Positions 44,475 through 53,513 of a stretch of DNA of 64,000 bases are shown here, in pieces (the stretch's first letter is position 1; every line of letters begins with the position of its first letter). The position numbers were made by a program, and so were the translations under genes. The notes under the pieces are model-generated. The model searched no databases. It was not told where the DNA came from and was given only the letters and a program-made list of their open reading frames with translations. Origin of the DNA: Sphingomonas hankookensis (lineage in GTDB: Bacteria > Pseudomonadota > Alphaproteobacteria > Sphingomonadales > Sphingomonadaceae); NCBI RefSeq assembly GCF_022664465.1, contig NZ_JAKREV010000005.1, positions 186,001 to 250,000 on the forward strand, given 5' to 3'.

Positions 44475-44567
44475 GGAGACGTGGGTGAGTGGCTGAAACC
44501 AGCGGTTTGCTAAACCGCCGTAGGGGGATTACTCCTACCGAGGGTTCGAATCCCTCCGTCTCCGCCA
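44475..44567 (+). tRNA. tRNA-Ser(GCT)
   Basis: The 7-bp acceptor arm GGAGACG pairs with CGTCTCC, followed by discriminator G and an encoded CCA. The anticodon loop TTGCTAA gives anticodon GCT. There is a long variable arm, as in serine tRNAs, and the T loop GGTTCGAATCC is normal. It reads serine codons AGC and AGU. Its 3' end is the usual target of site-specific integrases, and an integrase relic follows directly. Confidence 0.95.
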
Positions 44568-44588
44568 ATTTTGCGATCCGAAAGTCCG

Positions 44589-44835
44589 GAAAACCGCCTA
44601 AAACCCGCAGAAAACCGCCAATTTTTAGCTGGCGTTGGGTGTGCTTTCAGTCGGTAAGGATCGGCATGATTCCGCATTGATTTGCCTCCTGCTATATGAA
44701 CCGCTGTAAGAACGGGAAGGCGGCTATTTGGCGGGTCTTTCCTGGCGTTGAAGGTAGCGGGAATGGCGGGAAAAGGCGGCAATCAAGGTATCGGCGGCAA
44801 CCCAGGTCGATAGCGTCGGGCCAGGTTCTTACAGC
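44589..44835. repeat. Repeats between the tRNA and the integrase relic
   Basis: GAAAACCGCC occurs twice, 21 bp apart (44589-44598, 44610-44619), the spacing expected for integrase arm-binding sites on one face of the helix. GCTGTAAGAAC at 44703-44713 recurs inverted at 44825-44835. No gene is supportable here except the uncertain 5' end of the integrase. This would be the attachment-site side of the element. Confidence 0.45.
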
Positions 44836-45303
44836 GTGAAGGATGCACCCAACCTGATCTTGAAGGTAAAGCCGGCTGGAACCCGATCTTGGGTGTTCCG
44901 CTACTCGGCGAACGGCAAGGTCAAGGAAGTTGGGTTAGGCAAGGCCGGCAAGCGCGATGTTGGCTTGGCTGAAGCGCGCGACAAAGCTGCCGAAATGCGG
45001 AAAGCGATTCGTGAAGGCGTTGACCCCCGCACCACTCGCACCGCCAAGCACGATCCGGCGGCTATGACCTTCCGGCGGTATGCCGAACGCTATGTGGAAG
45101 GGCGCGAAGCTGACCACAAGGCCGGCTAGCAAAAGCACCGTTCAGCTAAGCACCTGGCGCAATGGTCAAGCACCCTTGAACGGTACGCTTATCCCGCAAC
45201 CGGCTTTTCCATTGGCGATATGTTGCCGAAGGACATTAGCTATGCCCACATTGAGAACATCGCGCGGGCAAAGGACTTAGCGACTAAGGCCGAAACCAAA
45301 TAC
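44836..45303 (+). pseudogene. Tyrosine integrase (DUF4102/P4 type), N-terminal relic
   Basis: The first 97 codons from GTG 44836 show the arm-binding N-terminal domain: AGTRSWVFRYSANGKVKEVG and then LAEARDKAAEMRKAIREGVD. Upstream codons in the same frame also fit (SVGPGSYSVKD), so the real start is earlier. TAG at 45127-45129 stands where homologues have Trp (HKAG-stop-QKHRSAKHLAQW). The frame then continues well (TLERYAYP, DMLPKDISYAHIENIA) until the IS begins at 45304. The catalytic domain with the Arg-His-Arg-Tyr residues is gone. The enzyme is dead. Confidence 0.8.
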
Positions 45304-45332
45304 TGATCTGGCCCCCGTTTGACCGGACGGGT

Positions 45333-46164
45333 TCAAGCGGTTGCAGAAACCAGTGCGCGATGCTCTCGCGGCGAGCGCATTTTGAGCCCTGAATGGGGGT
45401 GGTTGTCGTTGTAGTCCTCGATCCATCCGGCCAGCGATGTCAACGCGGTGAGCGCATCGGGCAGCGGCGAGACGCGGACGTAATCTCGTTTGAGGGTATG
45501 CACGAAGGCCTCGGAGACGCCGTTGGACTGTGGGCTGCGGACAGTGGTGAAGCAGGGTTTGAGGCCGAGCTGTCGGGCAAAGGTCCGCGTTTCGCGGGCG
45601 GTATAGGCCGAGCCGTTGTCCGACAGCATCTCGACCGGGATGGCGACGCGCATACCGCCGAAGCGGGTTTCCACGGCTTCCAGCATGATGTCGCGCACGT
45701 CCGAGCCGCTGATGCCCGCATTGGCGACCGCGCGCCACGATGATCTCGCGGTCATGGGCATCGATGATGAAGGCGCCGCGCACGACCTCGCCGTTCCAGC
45801 AGGGGAACTCGAAGCCGTCCGAGCACCAGCGCAGGTTCGAGCGGATCGCCACCACGACGCCGTCATGGCCATAGTCGGCCCGCTCGGTATAGCGCCGCGC
45901 CAGCAGCAGGCGGTCCGCCGCCATGATGCGGTAGACGCGCTTGTGGTTGACCGGCGCCAGTCCATCGGCGCGGCGCTGTCGATTGATGACCGCCGCGATG
46001 CGGCGGTAGCCGTAGGAGGGCCGCTGCGCGGCGATCTGGCGAATACGGGGCAGCAGGTCCGCGTCGTCGGCCTTGGCGTACGGCCCGCGCGTCCGGGTGC
46101 GGCCGGTCAGGCGGTCGTACACCGTCGAGCGCCCGACCCTGAGCGTCTTGGCGACCAGGCTCAC
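45333..46164 (-). pseudogene. IS3-family transposase orfB, frameshifted
   Basis: The N-terminal part reads TLRVGRSTVYDRLTGRTRTR and SYGYRRIAAVINRQRR, up to AHDREII. The frame then changes near 45741. The second part continues as AVANAGISGSDVRDIM with the catalytic acids in SDNGSAYTA (Asp) and SNGVSEAF (Glu), the first Asp being in the DAHDRE segment. The shift fits loss of two bases after AHDREII. Transposase activity from this copy is unlikely unless the shift is an assembly error. Confidence 0.8.
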
Positions 46165-46538
46165 CGGATAGTCTCCGGCAGCGGCGAGTGCATGAGCAAG
46201 CTCGCTTTTTTTGGGCGCGAGCGCTCCAGCGCTTCCTTCAGGATCTCGACCTCCAGCGTCTTGCGACCGAGCTGGCGCTCCAGTTCGCGGATACGGGTTT
46301 CCATCTCGCGGACCTGGCGATTGCTGGTCACGTCATCGTCGCTGGTGACCGCCACGCTTCCGCCCTCCAGCATCAGTCGTCGCCAGCGGTACAGCAGGTT
46401 GGGCGCGACACCGTTGCGGCGCGCCACGACCGATATGCTCTCGAGACCGTCGAGCGTCTCCTCGACGATCCTCAGTTTCTCGGCGGCACCCCAGTGACGG
46501 CGACGACCGCCGTCGGTGATGATCTCGGACACGGACAT
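46161..46538 (-). CDS. IS3-family transposase orfA
   Basis: The 125-residue product starts at 46538 (MSVSEIITDGGRRRHW). It has a helix-turn-helix (SVVARRNGVAPNLLYRWRRL) and a C-terminal leucine-zipper-like helix (REMETRIRELERQLGRK), the DNA-binding part of IS3 transposases. orfB begins in the overlapping frame at its end. Confidence 0.87.
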   Translation of the reverse strand: MSVSEIITDGGRRRHWGAAEKLRIVEETLDGLESISVVARRNGVAPNLLYRWRRLMLEGGSVAVTSDDDVTSNRQVREMETRIRELERQLGRKTLEVEILKEALERSRPKKASLLMHSPLPETIR

Positions 46539-46617
46539 AAGCCTATGCTCAGGGGATAGCCCCAAGCCTCCTTCCTAGGCTTGAATCCGTCCGGTCGAAA
46601 TGGGGGCCAGCTCAGCT

Positions 46618-46890
46618 TCACATCTGCGCGTTGTCCGGCTCGTTCACCACTTGGTACGTGCTGGCGGGGGGCATATAGTCGCTAAAATTGTAGACGCCGG
46701 GGCTGGTTTCGCAGTCCGCCCACATAGTATCGAAACGCGCGCTCTTGGCACCGCCCCCCTGCAACAGGTTCACGATCGTCTGCACCGGCAGCAGATTGCC
46801 GTTGAGGTGACGCTTGAACGAAACGCCGATCTTGGGAACCCAGTGCGGTTGAAGCGGACCGGCGAGGGCGACGCGCGGACCGGTAGCCAT
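46618..46890 (-). pseudogene. Glycoside-hydrolase-like fragment
   Basis: The 90-residue reading contains AKSARFDTMWADCETSPGVY and then, only 15 residues later, YQVVNEPDN. In (beta/alpha)8 glycoside hydrolases of the GH5/GH39 kind an 'R.D..W...E...G.Y.F' strand and the catalytic 'NEP' strand are normally about 80 residues apart. This fragment seems to have an internal deletion and loss of both ends. It begins 4 bp from the IS right end, so it may be the far side of the IS-linked deletion. Confidence 0.4.
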
Positions 46891-46935
46891 GACTGGTCTG
46901 CTCGGGGTTGCCGGCGGCGATCCGCCCGCCCCCCT

Positions 46936-49032
46936 TCACAGCGCCACGGCGACCCGTGCGCGGATCGTGCGTGGCGCCCCTGGGGTGATCCACACGTTCG
47001 AATAGCTGCTTTCGAGATAATAGGCGTCGAACAGATTCTCGCCATCGAGATGCGCCGACAGTCGCTCGGTCACCCGGTACGACAGGTTGAGCCGCGCGGT
47101 GACATAGCCCGGCAGGCGGAACCCGCTCGCCACATCGTCGCCCGGCCGGCCACCGACATAGGTGACACCGCCGCCGACGCCGACCGATCCGGCCTCCGCG
47201 CCGCGCGATTGCCAGAAGGCATAGGCCGCCCCGCTGTGCCGCGGAATGTTCGACAGCGCCGTCCCGTTCAGCCCGGGCCGCGTGTCGCGCGTGACCCGCG
47301 CATCGGTATGGGCATAGACACCGGTCAGCGTCAGCCGGTCGTCCAGCCGGTAATTCACATCCGCCTCGACCCCGCGACTGCGCGCCTCGCCGGTCGCGAT
47401 CGAAAAGCCGGCATTGGCGGGATCGTTGACGAGGATGTTCTGCTTGGTGATCCGGAACAGCGAAACCGTGCCGGTAAGCCGCCTTGCCAGTGCGGCCAGC
47501 TTCAGCCCGCCCTCCCACGCCTCGCCGCGTTCGGGCGCGAACGGACCGGCGGCGGCATCGACGCCCTGGTTGAACCGGAACGACCGACCCCAGCTGACAT
47601 AGACCGAGACATGCTCGCTCGGCGCGAAGGTGAAGGCGGCGCGTGGCGACGTCGCCTGCGGCGACTGGCGATCGGTCCGGCCGGTGCGGTAATTGACGTT
47701 GTCCTGATCGATCCAGTCGTGCCGAACGCCGAGCAGCAGCGAGAAGCGATCGTCGAGCCTCAGCAGGTCCTGCGCATAGACGCTCTGCCCCCGCAGCCGC
47801 TCGAGCAGGTTCTGGTTGAGCGGCGCGACCGGCTTGCGCTGGCCATAGACCGGCGCGAACACGTCGATGTCATAGGGTTGCGCCGCGCTGGGGCTGAAGC
47901 GGTAGAAGATGCGGCGCTGGTCGTAATCGAACGCATCGGCGCCGACGCGCAGCTGGTGCCCGATACCCAGCAGCGTGCGGTTCAAGCTCAATTCGACGCG
48001 GCCCGACACGTCCTGCCAATGATAGTCGTGGACCCGCAACTGCCGCCGCAGCCGCGTGCCGACCAGCGCGGCATTGTGCGTCGACTGGCCGGTCAGCGAT
48101 CCGTCGCGATATTGCACCCCACTTTCCAGCGCGATGCCGGGGCCGAGATCGATATAGGCGGTCGCCTGATGCTGCGACGTGCGCTGGGTCATCGGGCCGT
48201 CATTCGGTTCGCCGAGGAAGCGGCTGCGCGGTAACGCCCGCCCGTTGCCGCCGACCGCGACCAGCCCGCGGTCGTGGGTGAAGTGGACCAGATTATATTC
48301 CAGCTGGTAGAGCAACCGCACCCGATCGCCGACCCGCCAGCCGAGCGAAGGGGCGATCAGCAGGCGATCATTGTGGACGAAGTCGCGAAAGCTGGCGCCG
48401 TCCTGATAGACGCCGATCACCCGCGTCGACACGCCGCCACCGACCGGCCCGCCCAAGTCGAAGCTGCCGCGCCAGATATCGAAACTGGCATAGCCGAATT
48501 CGCCGCCGGCATGGAAATGGTCCAACGGCGCCTTGGTCACGATGTTGATCGACCCGCCGGGTTCCCCCTTGCCCGACAGTGCCGATGCCGGCCCTTTCAG
48601 TACCTGGAAGCTCTCGACCGTCGCCACGTCACGACGGGCGTTGAACCCGCGATTGGCGCTGAAGCGGTTGATGAGCAGGTCCGGCCCCTGATTGATATCG
48701 CCCGAAAAGCCGCGGATCGCATAGGCGTCCCACGCCCCGCCGAAGCTGTTCTGCCGCGACATGCCGCCCGCCAGATCGAACAGCTGCGACAGGTCGGTAA
48801 AGCCGGTGCGTTCGATCAACCCCTCGTCGAGCAGGCGGACATTCTGCGGCAGCAGCTGCGGATCGACGTCGAGGCCGTTGATGCTGGCATTGGCCTGCCG
48901 CGATCCGGTAACGACGATGCCACCGACCTGATCGTCGGGGACCGGCGCGCCCTCCTTCGCCCACGCGCTCGCCGTCGCCAGCAGCGGTACGAGCATCAGG
49001 CCCGGTGCGAACCGGCGCAGGCGTGTCGTCAT
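46936..49032 (-). CDS. TonB-dependent siderophore-type receptor
   Basis: The 698-residue product has a signal peptide ending in SAWA and a TonB box-like segment (GGIVVTGSR). The plug domain (YAIRGFSGDINQGPDLLINR, VLKGPASALSGKGEPGGSIN) and a beta-barrel follow, closing with HLDGENLFDAYYLES. It should take up a siderophore or related chelate across the outer membrane. The last residue is Leu rather than the usual aromatic. It is divergent from an ABC exporter; the 125-bp gap holds an inverted repeat ATGAT-AC-ATCAT at 49105-49116. Confidence 0.9.
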   Translation of the reverse strand: MTTRLRRFAPGLMLVPLLATASAWAKEGAPVPDDQVGGIVVTGSRQANASINGLDVDPQLLPQNVRLLDEGLIERTGFTDLSQLFDLAGGMSRQNSFGGAWDAYAIRGFSGDINQGPDLLINRFSANRGFNARRDVATVESFQVLKGPASALSGKGEPGGSINIVTKAPLDHFHAGGEFGYASFDIWRGSFDLGGPVGGGVSTRVIGVYQDGASFRDFVHNDRLLIAPSLGWRVGDRVRLLYQLEYNLVHFTHDRGLVAVGGNGRALPRSRFLGEPNDGPMTQRTSQHQATAYIDLGPGIALESGVQYRDGSLTGQSTHNAALVGTRLRRQLRVHDYHWQDVSGRVELSLNRTLLGIGHQLRVGADAFDYDQRRIFYRFSPSAAQPYDIDVFAPVYGQRKPVAPLNQNLLERLRGQSVYAQDLLRLDDRFSLLLGVRHDWIDQDNVNYRTGRTDRQSPQATSPRAAFTFAPSEHVSVYVSWGRSFRFNQGVDAAAGPFAPERGEAWEGGLKLAALARRLTGTVSLFRITKQNILVNDPANAGFSIATGEARSRGVEADVNYRLDDRLTLTGVYAHTDARVTRDTRPGLNGTALSNIPRHSGAAYAFWQSRGAEAGSVGVGGGVTYVGGRPGDDVASGFRLPGYVTARLNLSYRVTERLSAHLDGENLFDAYYLESSYSNVWITPGAPRTIRARVAVAL

Positions 49033-49157
49033 GAAGATCCCCCGATCGGTGATATAATGTTACTCATCCTGCTAAAAGCGGACGATCCCGGCCCTGTCAA
49101 TGCAATGATACATCATCACTCTTGACGATATGTCCCGGGGGCGGGCAGGAAGGCGCC

Positions 49158-49895
49158 ATGCAAACGCCCCCTGCCCTTTTGCCCGAAATCGCGATCGATC
49201 GCGCGACCCTTGCCTATGGCGCGCACCGCGTACTCGACGGACTGTCGCTATCGGTCGGTGCCGGCGAAATCTATGCACTGCTCGGCGGCAACGGCGCGGG
49301 CAAGTCGACGACGCTGTCGGCGCTGCTCGGTTTCGTCCACGCCGATGGCGGCAGCGTCCGGGTCGGCGGGATCGATCCGGCGACCGACCCCGATGCCGCA
49401 CGGCGGCGGATCGCCTATCTGCCCGAAAATGTCGCGCTCTACGAACATCTGAGCGCGGTCGAGAATGCCGATTACCTGCTGGCGCTGTCGGGGGCGCCGC
49501 GATCGCGAAACGCCATCACCGATGCGTTGGCGGCGGCGGGGTTGCAGGAGCGGGCGTTCGACCAGCGGCTCGGCGGCTTTTCCAAGGGCATGCGGCAAAA
49601 GGTCGCGATCGCGGTGGCGCTGCTGCGCGAAGTGCCGGTGCTGTTGCTCGACGAGCCGACCTCCGGCCTCGATCCGCGCGCGACCGCCGATTTCAACGCC
49701 CTGCTCCACGCCGTCCGCGCGCGCGGCACCGCCGTGCTGATGGTGACGCACGACCTGCTCAGCGCCGCCGACGTCGCCGACCGCATCGGCTTCCTCGAAC
49801 GCGGCCGCATCGTCGAGGAGGTCGCGGCCGAGGGCAGCGAACGGTTCGACGTGCGCGCGCTGCACGACCGGTTCGCAGGCGCGGCGCTGGCATGA
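49158..49895 (+). CDS. ABC transporter ATP-binding protein
   Basis: The start at 49158 follows GGAAGG. The 245-residue ATPase has Walker A GGNGAGKST, the signature region FSKGMRQ, Walker B VLLLDEPTSGLDP and the H-loop VTHD. It heads a three-gene operon with two DUF3526-type permeases, coupled by 4-bp overlaps. It probably powers export; the divergent TonB receptor suggests a link to metal or siderophore handling. Confidence 0.92.
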   Translation: MQTPPALLPEIAIDRATLAYGAHRVLDGLSLSVGAGEIYALLGGNGAGKSTTLSALLGFVHADGGSVRVGGIDPATDPDAARRRIAYLPENVALYEHLSAVENADYLLALSGAPRSRNAITDALAAAGLQERAFDQRLGGFSKGMRQKVAIAVALLREVPVLLLDEPTSGLDPRATADFNALLHAVRARGTAVLMVTHDLLSAADVADRIGFLERGRIVEEVAAEGSERFDVRALHDRFAGAALA

Positions 49896-51328
49896 GCGCG
49901 ATCTCGCTGATCGCGCGCGACGAACTGCGACTGATGCGGCGCAACCGCGTCGCGGTCACCGCCGTCGTGCTGCTGCTGATCCTGACGCTGGTCGCGGTCG
50001 TCACCTCGTGGACCCATCAACAGGGCATCGCCGACAGTCGCGCCCGGCATCAGGCGGAGGCGAACCACGCGTTCGAGGCGCAGCCCGACCGCCACCCGCA
50101 CCGCGTGGTCCATTATGGCCACTTCATCTTCCGCCCGCTGGGGCCGCTCGCCGCGTTCGATCCGGGTGTCGATGCGTTCACCGGCAACAACATGTTCCTC
50201 GAAGGGCATCGTCAGAACACCGCCAATTTCGGCGACGTCCGGCAAAGCTCGCTGCTGGTCCGCTTCGGGCAGCTGACCCCCGCCTTCGTGTTGCAGGCGG
50301 TGGCGCCGCTGCTGCTGATCTTCCTCGGCTATGGCGCGGTCGCGCGCGAAACCGAACGCGGCACGCTGCGCCCGCTGATGCTGCAAGGGGCATCGGCCAG
50401 CGCAATCGTACTGGGCAAGCTCGGCGCGTTGGGACTGGTCGCGATACTGGTCGGCCTGCCGGCGATGATCGGCTTCGTCCTGATCTCCGGACAGCCCGGC
50501 GCCCTTGCCGGGCCGATGGCGGTGATCGCGCTCGCCTATGCCGCCTATCTCGCGCTATGGGTGGTCGCCATCACGCTGGTGTCGATGCTGGTCCGCCGCC
50601 GCCGCGATGCGCTGCTCGCGCTGCTGGCGGTCTGGGCGGTAACCGTCGTGCTGCTGCCGCGCGTCGCGCCCGACATAGCGAGCGGCGCCTATCCGCTCGC
50701 CAACCGGTTGCAGACCGACGTCGCCATCGCCCGTGACCTGCGGCAGATGGGCGACAGCCACAATCCCGACGACCCGCATTTTGCGCAGTTCAAGGCCGCT
50801 GTCCTCGAACGATACGGCGTGACCCGCGTCGAGGACCTGCCGGTCAACTACAAGGGCCTGCTCGCGCTCGAAGGCGAAGCGATGACCAGCAAATTGTTCG
50901 ACCGCTATGCCGGGCAGAGTTTCGCGACGCAGGCGTCGCAGAACGCGCTGGTCGCCGGCGTCGGCCTGCTTAGCCCGACGATCGCGCTGCGACAGGCATC
51001 GATGGCCGCGGCGGGCACCGATTTTGCCGGCCATCGCCGTTTTCTCGAACAGGCGGAGGCCTATCGCTACGCCCTCGTTCAGCGGCTGAACCAGCTACAG
51101 GCGGACGCGGTCAGCTATGCCGACGATACCGCCAAGGACGCTGGGGCCGACCGGCGCAAGCGGATCGGCGCGAACAACTGGCAGCAAATGCCCGAATTCG
51201 CCTTCGTCCAACCCGATGCCGCGACCCTGGTGCAGGCGAGCCTGCCGGGACTGGCGATCATCCTCGGCTGGCTGGCGCTCGGCCTTGCCGCGCTCGCGCT
51301 CGCCACCCGCCGGCTGGGAGCGAAATGA
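49892..51328 (+). CDS. ABC-2 type permease with DUF3526
   Basis: The 478-residue product has an N-terminal membrane span (about 20-40), a roughly 90-residue periplasmic loop, a central block of four to five spans (about 125-255) and a final span near 455. The loop after the central block is long and helical (EQAEAYRYALVQRLNQLQA), as in DUF3526 permeases. It overlaps both neighbours by 4 bp. With the next gene it should form the membrane part of the exporter. Confidence 0.88.
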   Translation: MSAISLIARDELRLMRRNRVAVTAVVLLLILTLVAVVTSWTHQQGIADSRARHQAEANHAFEAQPDRHPHRVVHYGHFIFRPLGPLAAFDPGVDAFTGNNMFLEGHRQNTANFGDVRQSSLLVRFGQLTPAFVLQAVAPLLLIFLGYGAVARETERGTLRPLMLQGASASAIVLGKLGALGLVAILVGLPAMIGFVLISGQPGALAGPMAVIALAYAAYLALWVVAITLVSMLVRRRRDALLALLAVWAVTVVLLPRVAPDIASGAYPLANRLQTDVAIARDLRQMGDSHNPDDPHFAQFKAAVLERYGVTRVEDLPVNYKGLLALEGEAMTSKLFDRYAGQSFATQASQNALVAGVGLLSPTIALRQASMAAAGTDFAGHRRFLEQAEAYRYALVQRLNQLQADAVSYADDTAKDAGADRRKRIGANNWQQMPEFAFVQPDAATLVQASLPGLAIILGWLALGLAALALATRRLGAK

Positions 51329-52581
51329 TGGCGATCTGGCTCCATGAAACCCGGCTGCTGCTGCGTTCGCGCATGGCTGCCATCGCGCTGGTCCTGCTCG
51401 CCGTGCTCAGCACCGCCGCCGTCGTCGCGGGCATGGTCGAAATGGCGCGACAACGCGCCGCGATCACCGCGATCGCCGCGGCGCAGGCCGAGGATATCGG
51501 CGCCATCGCGACCTATGTGGATCGCGAGAAGGACGCCGGCAGCGCCGCCTATTACAGCTTCCACCCGACGTGGGACGCGCCCGCGCCGCTCGCCTTCGCC
51601 GCGATCGGCATGCGCGACGTCGCGCCCTATATCCTGCGCGTCCGTGCGCTGGGGCTGGAGGCGCAGATCTATGACGGCGACACCTTCAACGCCGAACTGG
51701 CATTGCCGGGCCGGTTCGACTTCGCCTTCGTGCTGGTGTTCCTCGCCCCCCTGTTCGCCATCGCGCTGTTCCATGACCTGAAGTCGGGCGAGCGTGAGGC
51801 GGGGAGAGCGCGAATGCTCGATGCGCTGCCGGGGGCGCGGCGGCTGTGGCTGCGACGCGGGCTGGTCCGATTCGCGTTGCTGCTGGTGGCATTGACCGTA
51901 CCGTTCGTCGTCGGCGCGATCCTGTCGGGCGTCGCCATCGGCGCGCTGCTGCTGATCGTCACGGTGGCGGCGGGGTATCTGCTGTTCTGGATCGGGCTGT
52001 CGGCGCTGATATCGCGGTTGGGCCATGGTTCGACCGCCAATGCCGCGACGCTGGCCGGACTGTGGCTGGTACTCGTCCTGGTGATCCCGACGCTCGCCAA
52101 TGTCGTCATCAATCGCGCCATCCCGGTCGACGAGGGCGCCAAGATCGCGCTGGCGCAGCGCGAGAACGTCCATCACGCATGGGAAATCCCGCGCGAGGAA
52201 ACGATGCGCCGCTTCTATGCCCGCAATCCGGAATGGGCGGACTCATCGCCGCTCCCGGCCGGCTTCCATTACAAATGGTATTTCGCCTTCCACCAGAATG
52301 GCGACGACAGCGTCGCGGCTCGCGTGCAGGCGTATCGGGCGGGACTGGAACAGCGCGCGGCGACCGCCAACGCGCTCGGCTGGCTACTGCCCTCGATCGG
52401 CGTGCAGGCACTGCTGACGCGGCTCGCCCACACCGACCTTGCCGCCCAACTCGCCTATCAGGACCGCATCCGCGATTTCCACCGCCGGTTACGCCAGTTC
52501 TACTACGGCTACCTGTTTCGCGATCGACCCTTTGCCAAGGCGGACTTCGCCCGGTCGCCGACGTTCGACAGCGCAAGGTGA
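51325..52581 (+). CDS. ABC-2 type permease with DUF3526, second subunit
   Basis: The 418-residue product has the same layout as its neighbour: one N-terminal span (about 15-38), an external loop, and a central block of spans at about 130-260. A periplasmic helical region (DRIRDFHRRLRQFYYGYLF) lies near the C-terminus, here without a clear last span. The two permeases probably arose by duplication and form a heterodimer. Confidence 0.88.
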   Translation: MMAIWLHETRLLLRSRMAAIALVLLAVLSTAAVVAGMVEMARQRAAITAIAAAQAEDIGAIATYVDREKDAGSAAYYSFHPTWDAPAPLAFAAIGMRDVAPYILRVRALGLEAQIYDGDTFNAELALPGRFDFAFVLVFLAPLFAIALFHDLKSGEREAGRARMLDALPGARRLWLRRGLVRFALLLVALTVPFVVGAILSGVAIGALLLIVTVAAGYLLFWIGLSALISRLGHGSTANAATLAGLWLVLVLVIPTLANVVINRAIPVDEGAKIALAQRENVHHAWEIPREETMRRFYARNPEWADSSPLPAGFHYKWYFAFHQNGDDSVAARVQAYRAGLEQRAATANALGWLLPSIGVQALLTRLAHTDLAAQLAYQDRIRDFHRRLRQFYYGYLFRDRPFAKADFARSPTFDSAR

Positions 52582-52618
52582 GCCGGTCGCGGACGTCGCA
52601 CCGACGCTCCGCGGCAAC

Positions 52619-53080
52619 CTACCGGACGTCCCCAACTGCCGGGGCGGAAGGCGCTGGCGGCAGGACGGTACAGATCCAGCTCGGGCAATCGCCAACCTCA
52701 TATCGGACCACGACGATCGCACGCGGCGACCTTGCGTCGGGATCGATCAACTTCAGGCGTTTCGTCAGTTGAAGGGCGATGGGCGTTCCAACACCGGTTC
52801 GATCGTCTTCGTGATCCAGACGACACTTCTCCAACCTGTCACGCCTGACCGCGCAATTGAGGCTGACCTGCCAGTTCCGGTCGTGGCGCGGCAGGTTTGC
52901 GAACAGCGTTGCCGCATTCGCCTGATCCAGAATCGGACTTGCACGCAATGGGCGCGGAACATCGTCGCAAACGGGGTCGTCGCACAGAAAACCGATGATA
53001 CTGAACGAACGGTCCGGCGAAACCAGCTCGACGGGTGCAGCGGCCGCCAGCGACACCATCAACGTAGCGGTCAACACCAT
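52619..53080 (-). CDS. Small secreted protein of unknown function
   Basis: The start at 53080 was chosen over an upstream one because it yields a clean signal peptide (MVLTATLMVSLAAAAPVE) with AGGGA about 9 nt before it. The 153-residue mature region has Cys residues in FLCDDPVCDD, LNCAVRRDRLEKC and DCPSWIC that could form disulphides. No family recognised. It converges with the ABC operon. Confidence 0.6.
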   Translation of the reverse strand: MVLTATLMVSLAAAAPVELVSPDRSFSIIGFLCDDPVCDDVPRPLRASPILDQANAATLFANLPRHDRNWQVSLNCAVRRDRLEKCRLDHEDDRTGVGTPIALQLTKRLKLIDPDARSPRAIVVVRYEVGDCPSWICTVLPPAPSAPAVGDVR

Positions 53081-53210
53081 CCGGAACGTCCCTGTATCGA
53101 TCGGCAGGCATGATCGATCACGGCCGTATCCGCAATCCGCCCCATGCGCGCGCAAGGCAACAGTCCCGCTCCGGCTTGACCCGGGAAAGCGCCAAGCCGA
53201 CACCATCGCG

Positions 53211-53447
53211 ATGACCGATCCACGGGCCGCAGCGCTGTCCCTGCTCGAACGCCGCGCGTCGAACGCGACGATCTGCCCGAGCGAGGTCGCGCGCGCCATC
53301 GCGCCGGACTGGCGCGCGGCGATGCCCGACGTCCATGCCGCGATCGATGATCTGGTCCGTGACGGGCTGGTGCGACTGAGCTGGAAAGGGCAACCGCTCG
53401 CCACACGCGCCGGCCCCTATCGGATCAGCCGGCCCAACGACGACTGA
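53211..53447 (+). CDS. DUF3253 winged-helix-like protein
   Basis: The 78-residue product reads ATICPSEVARAIAPDWRAAM and then LVRLSWKGQPLATRAGPYRI, the usual DUF3253 pattern, a small winged-helix-like family of unknown role. The start at 53211 leaves only the conserved core. Confidence 0.8.
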   Translation: MTDPRAAALSLLERRASNATICPSEVARAIAPDWRAAMPDVHAAIDDLVRDGLVRLSWKGQPLATRAGPYRISRPNDD

Positions 53448-53513
53448 CCGGTTCCGCACCTCCCATCCGGACAAGCGTCTGCTCCGTCGACGAACCGCCG
53501 CGTACCCCGCAGG

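Larger units (their letters stand above)
45304..46614 (-). mobile_element. IS3-family insertion sequence
   Basis: Imperfect terminal inverted repeats of about 35 bp are visible. The left end starts TGATCTGGCCCCCGTTT and the right end, read inward, starts TGAGCTGGCCCCCATTT; both continue into GACCGGACGG.TTCAAG. The interior has the usual two genes. Flanking bases (ATAC on the left, GCTT on the right) show no target duplication, so the element has probably mediated a deletion or recombined with another copy. Confidence 0.88.
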
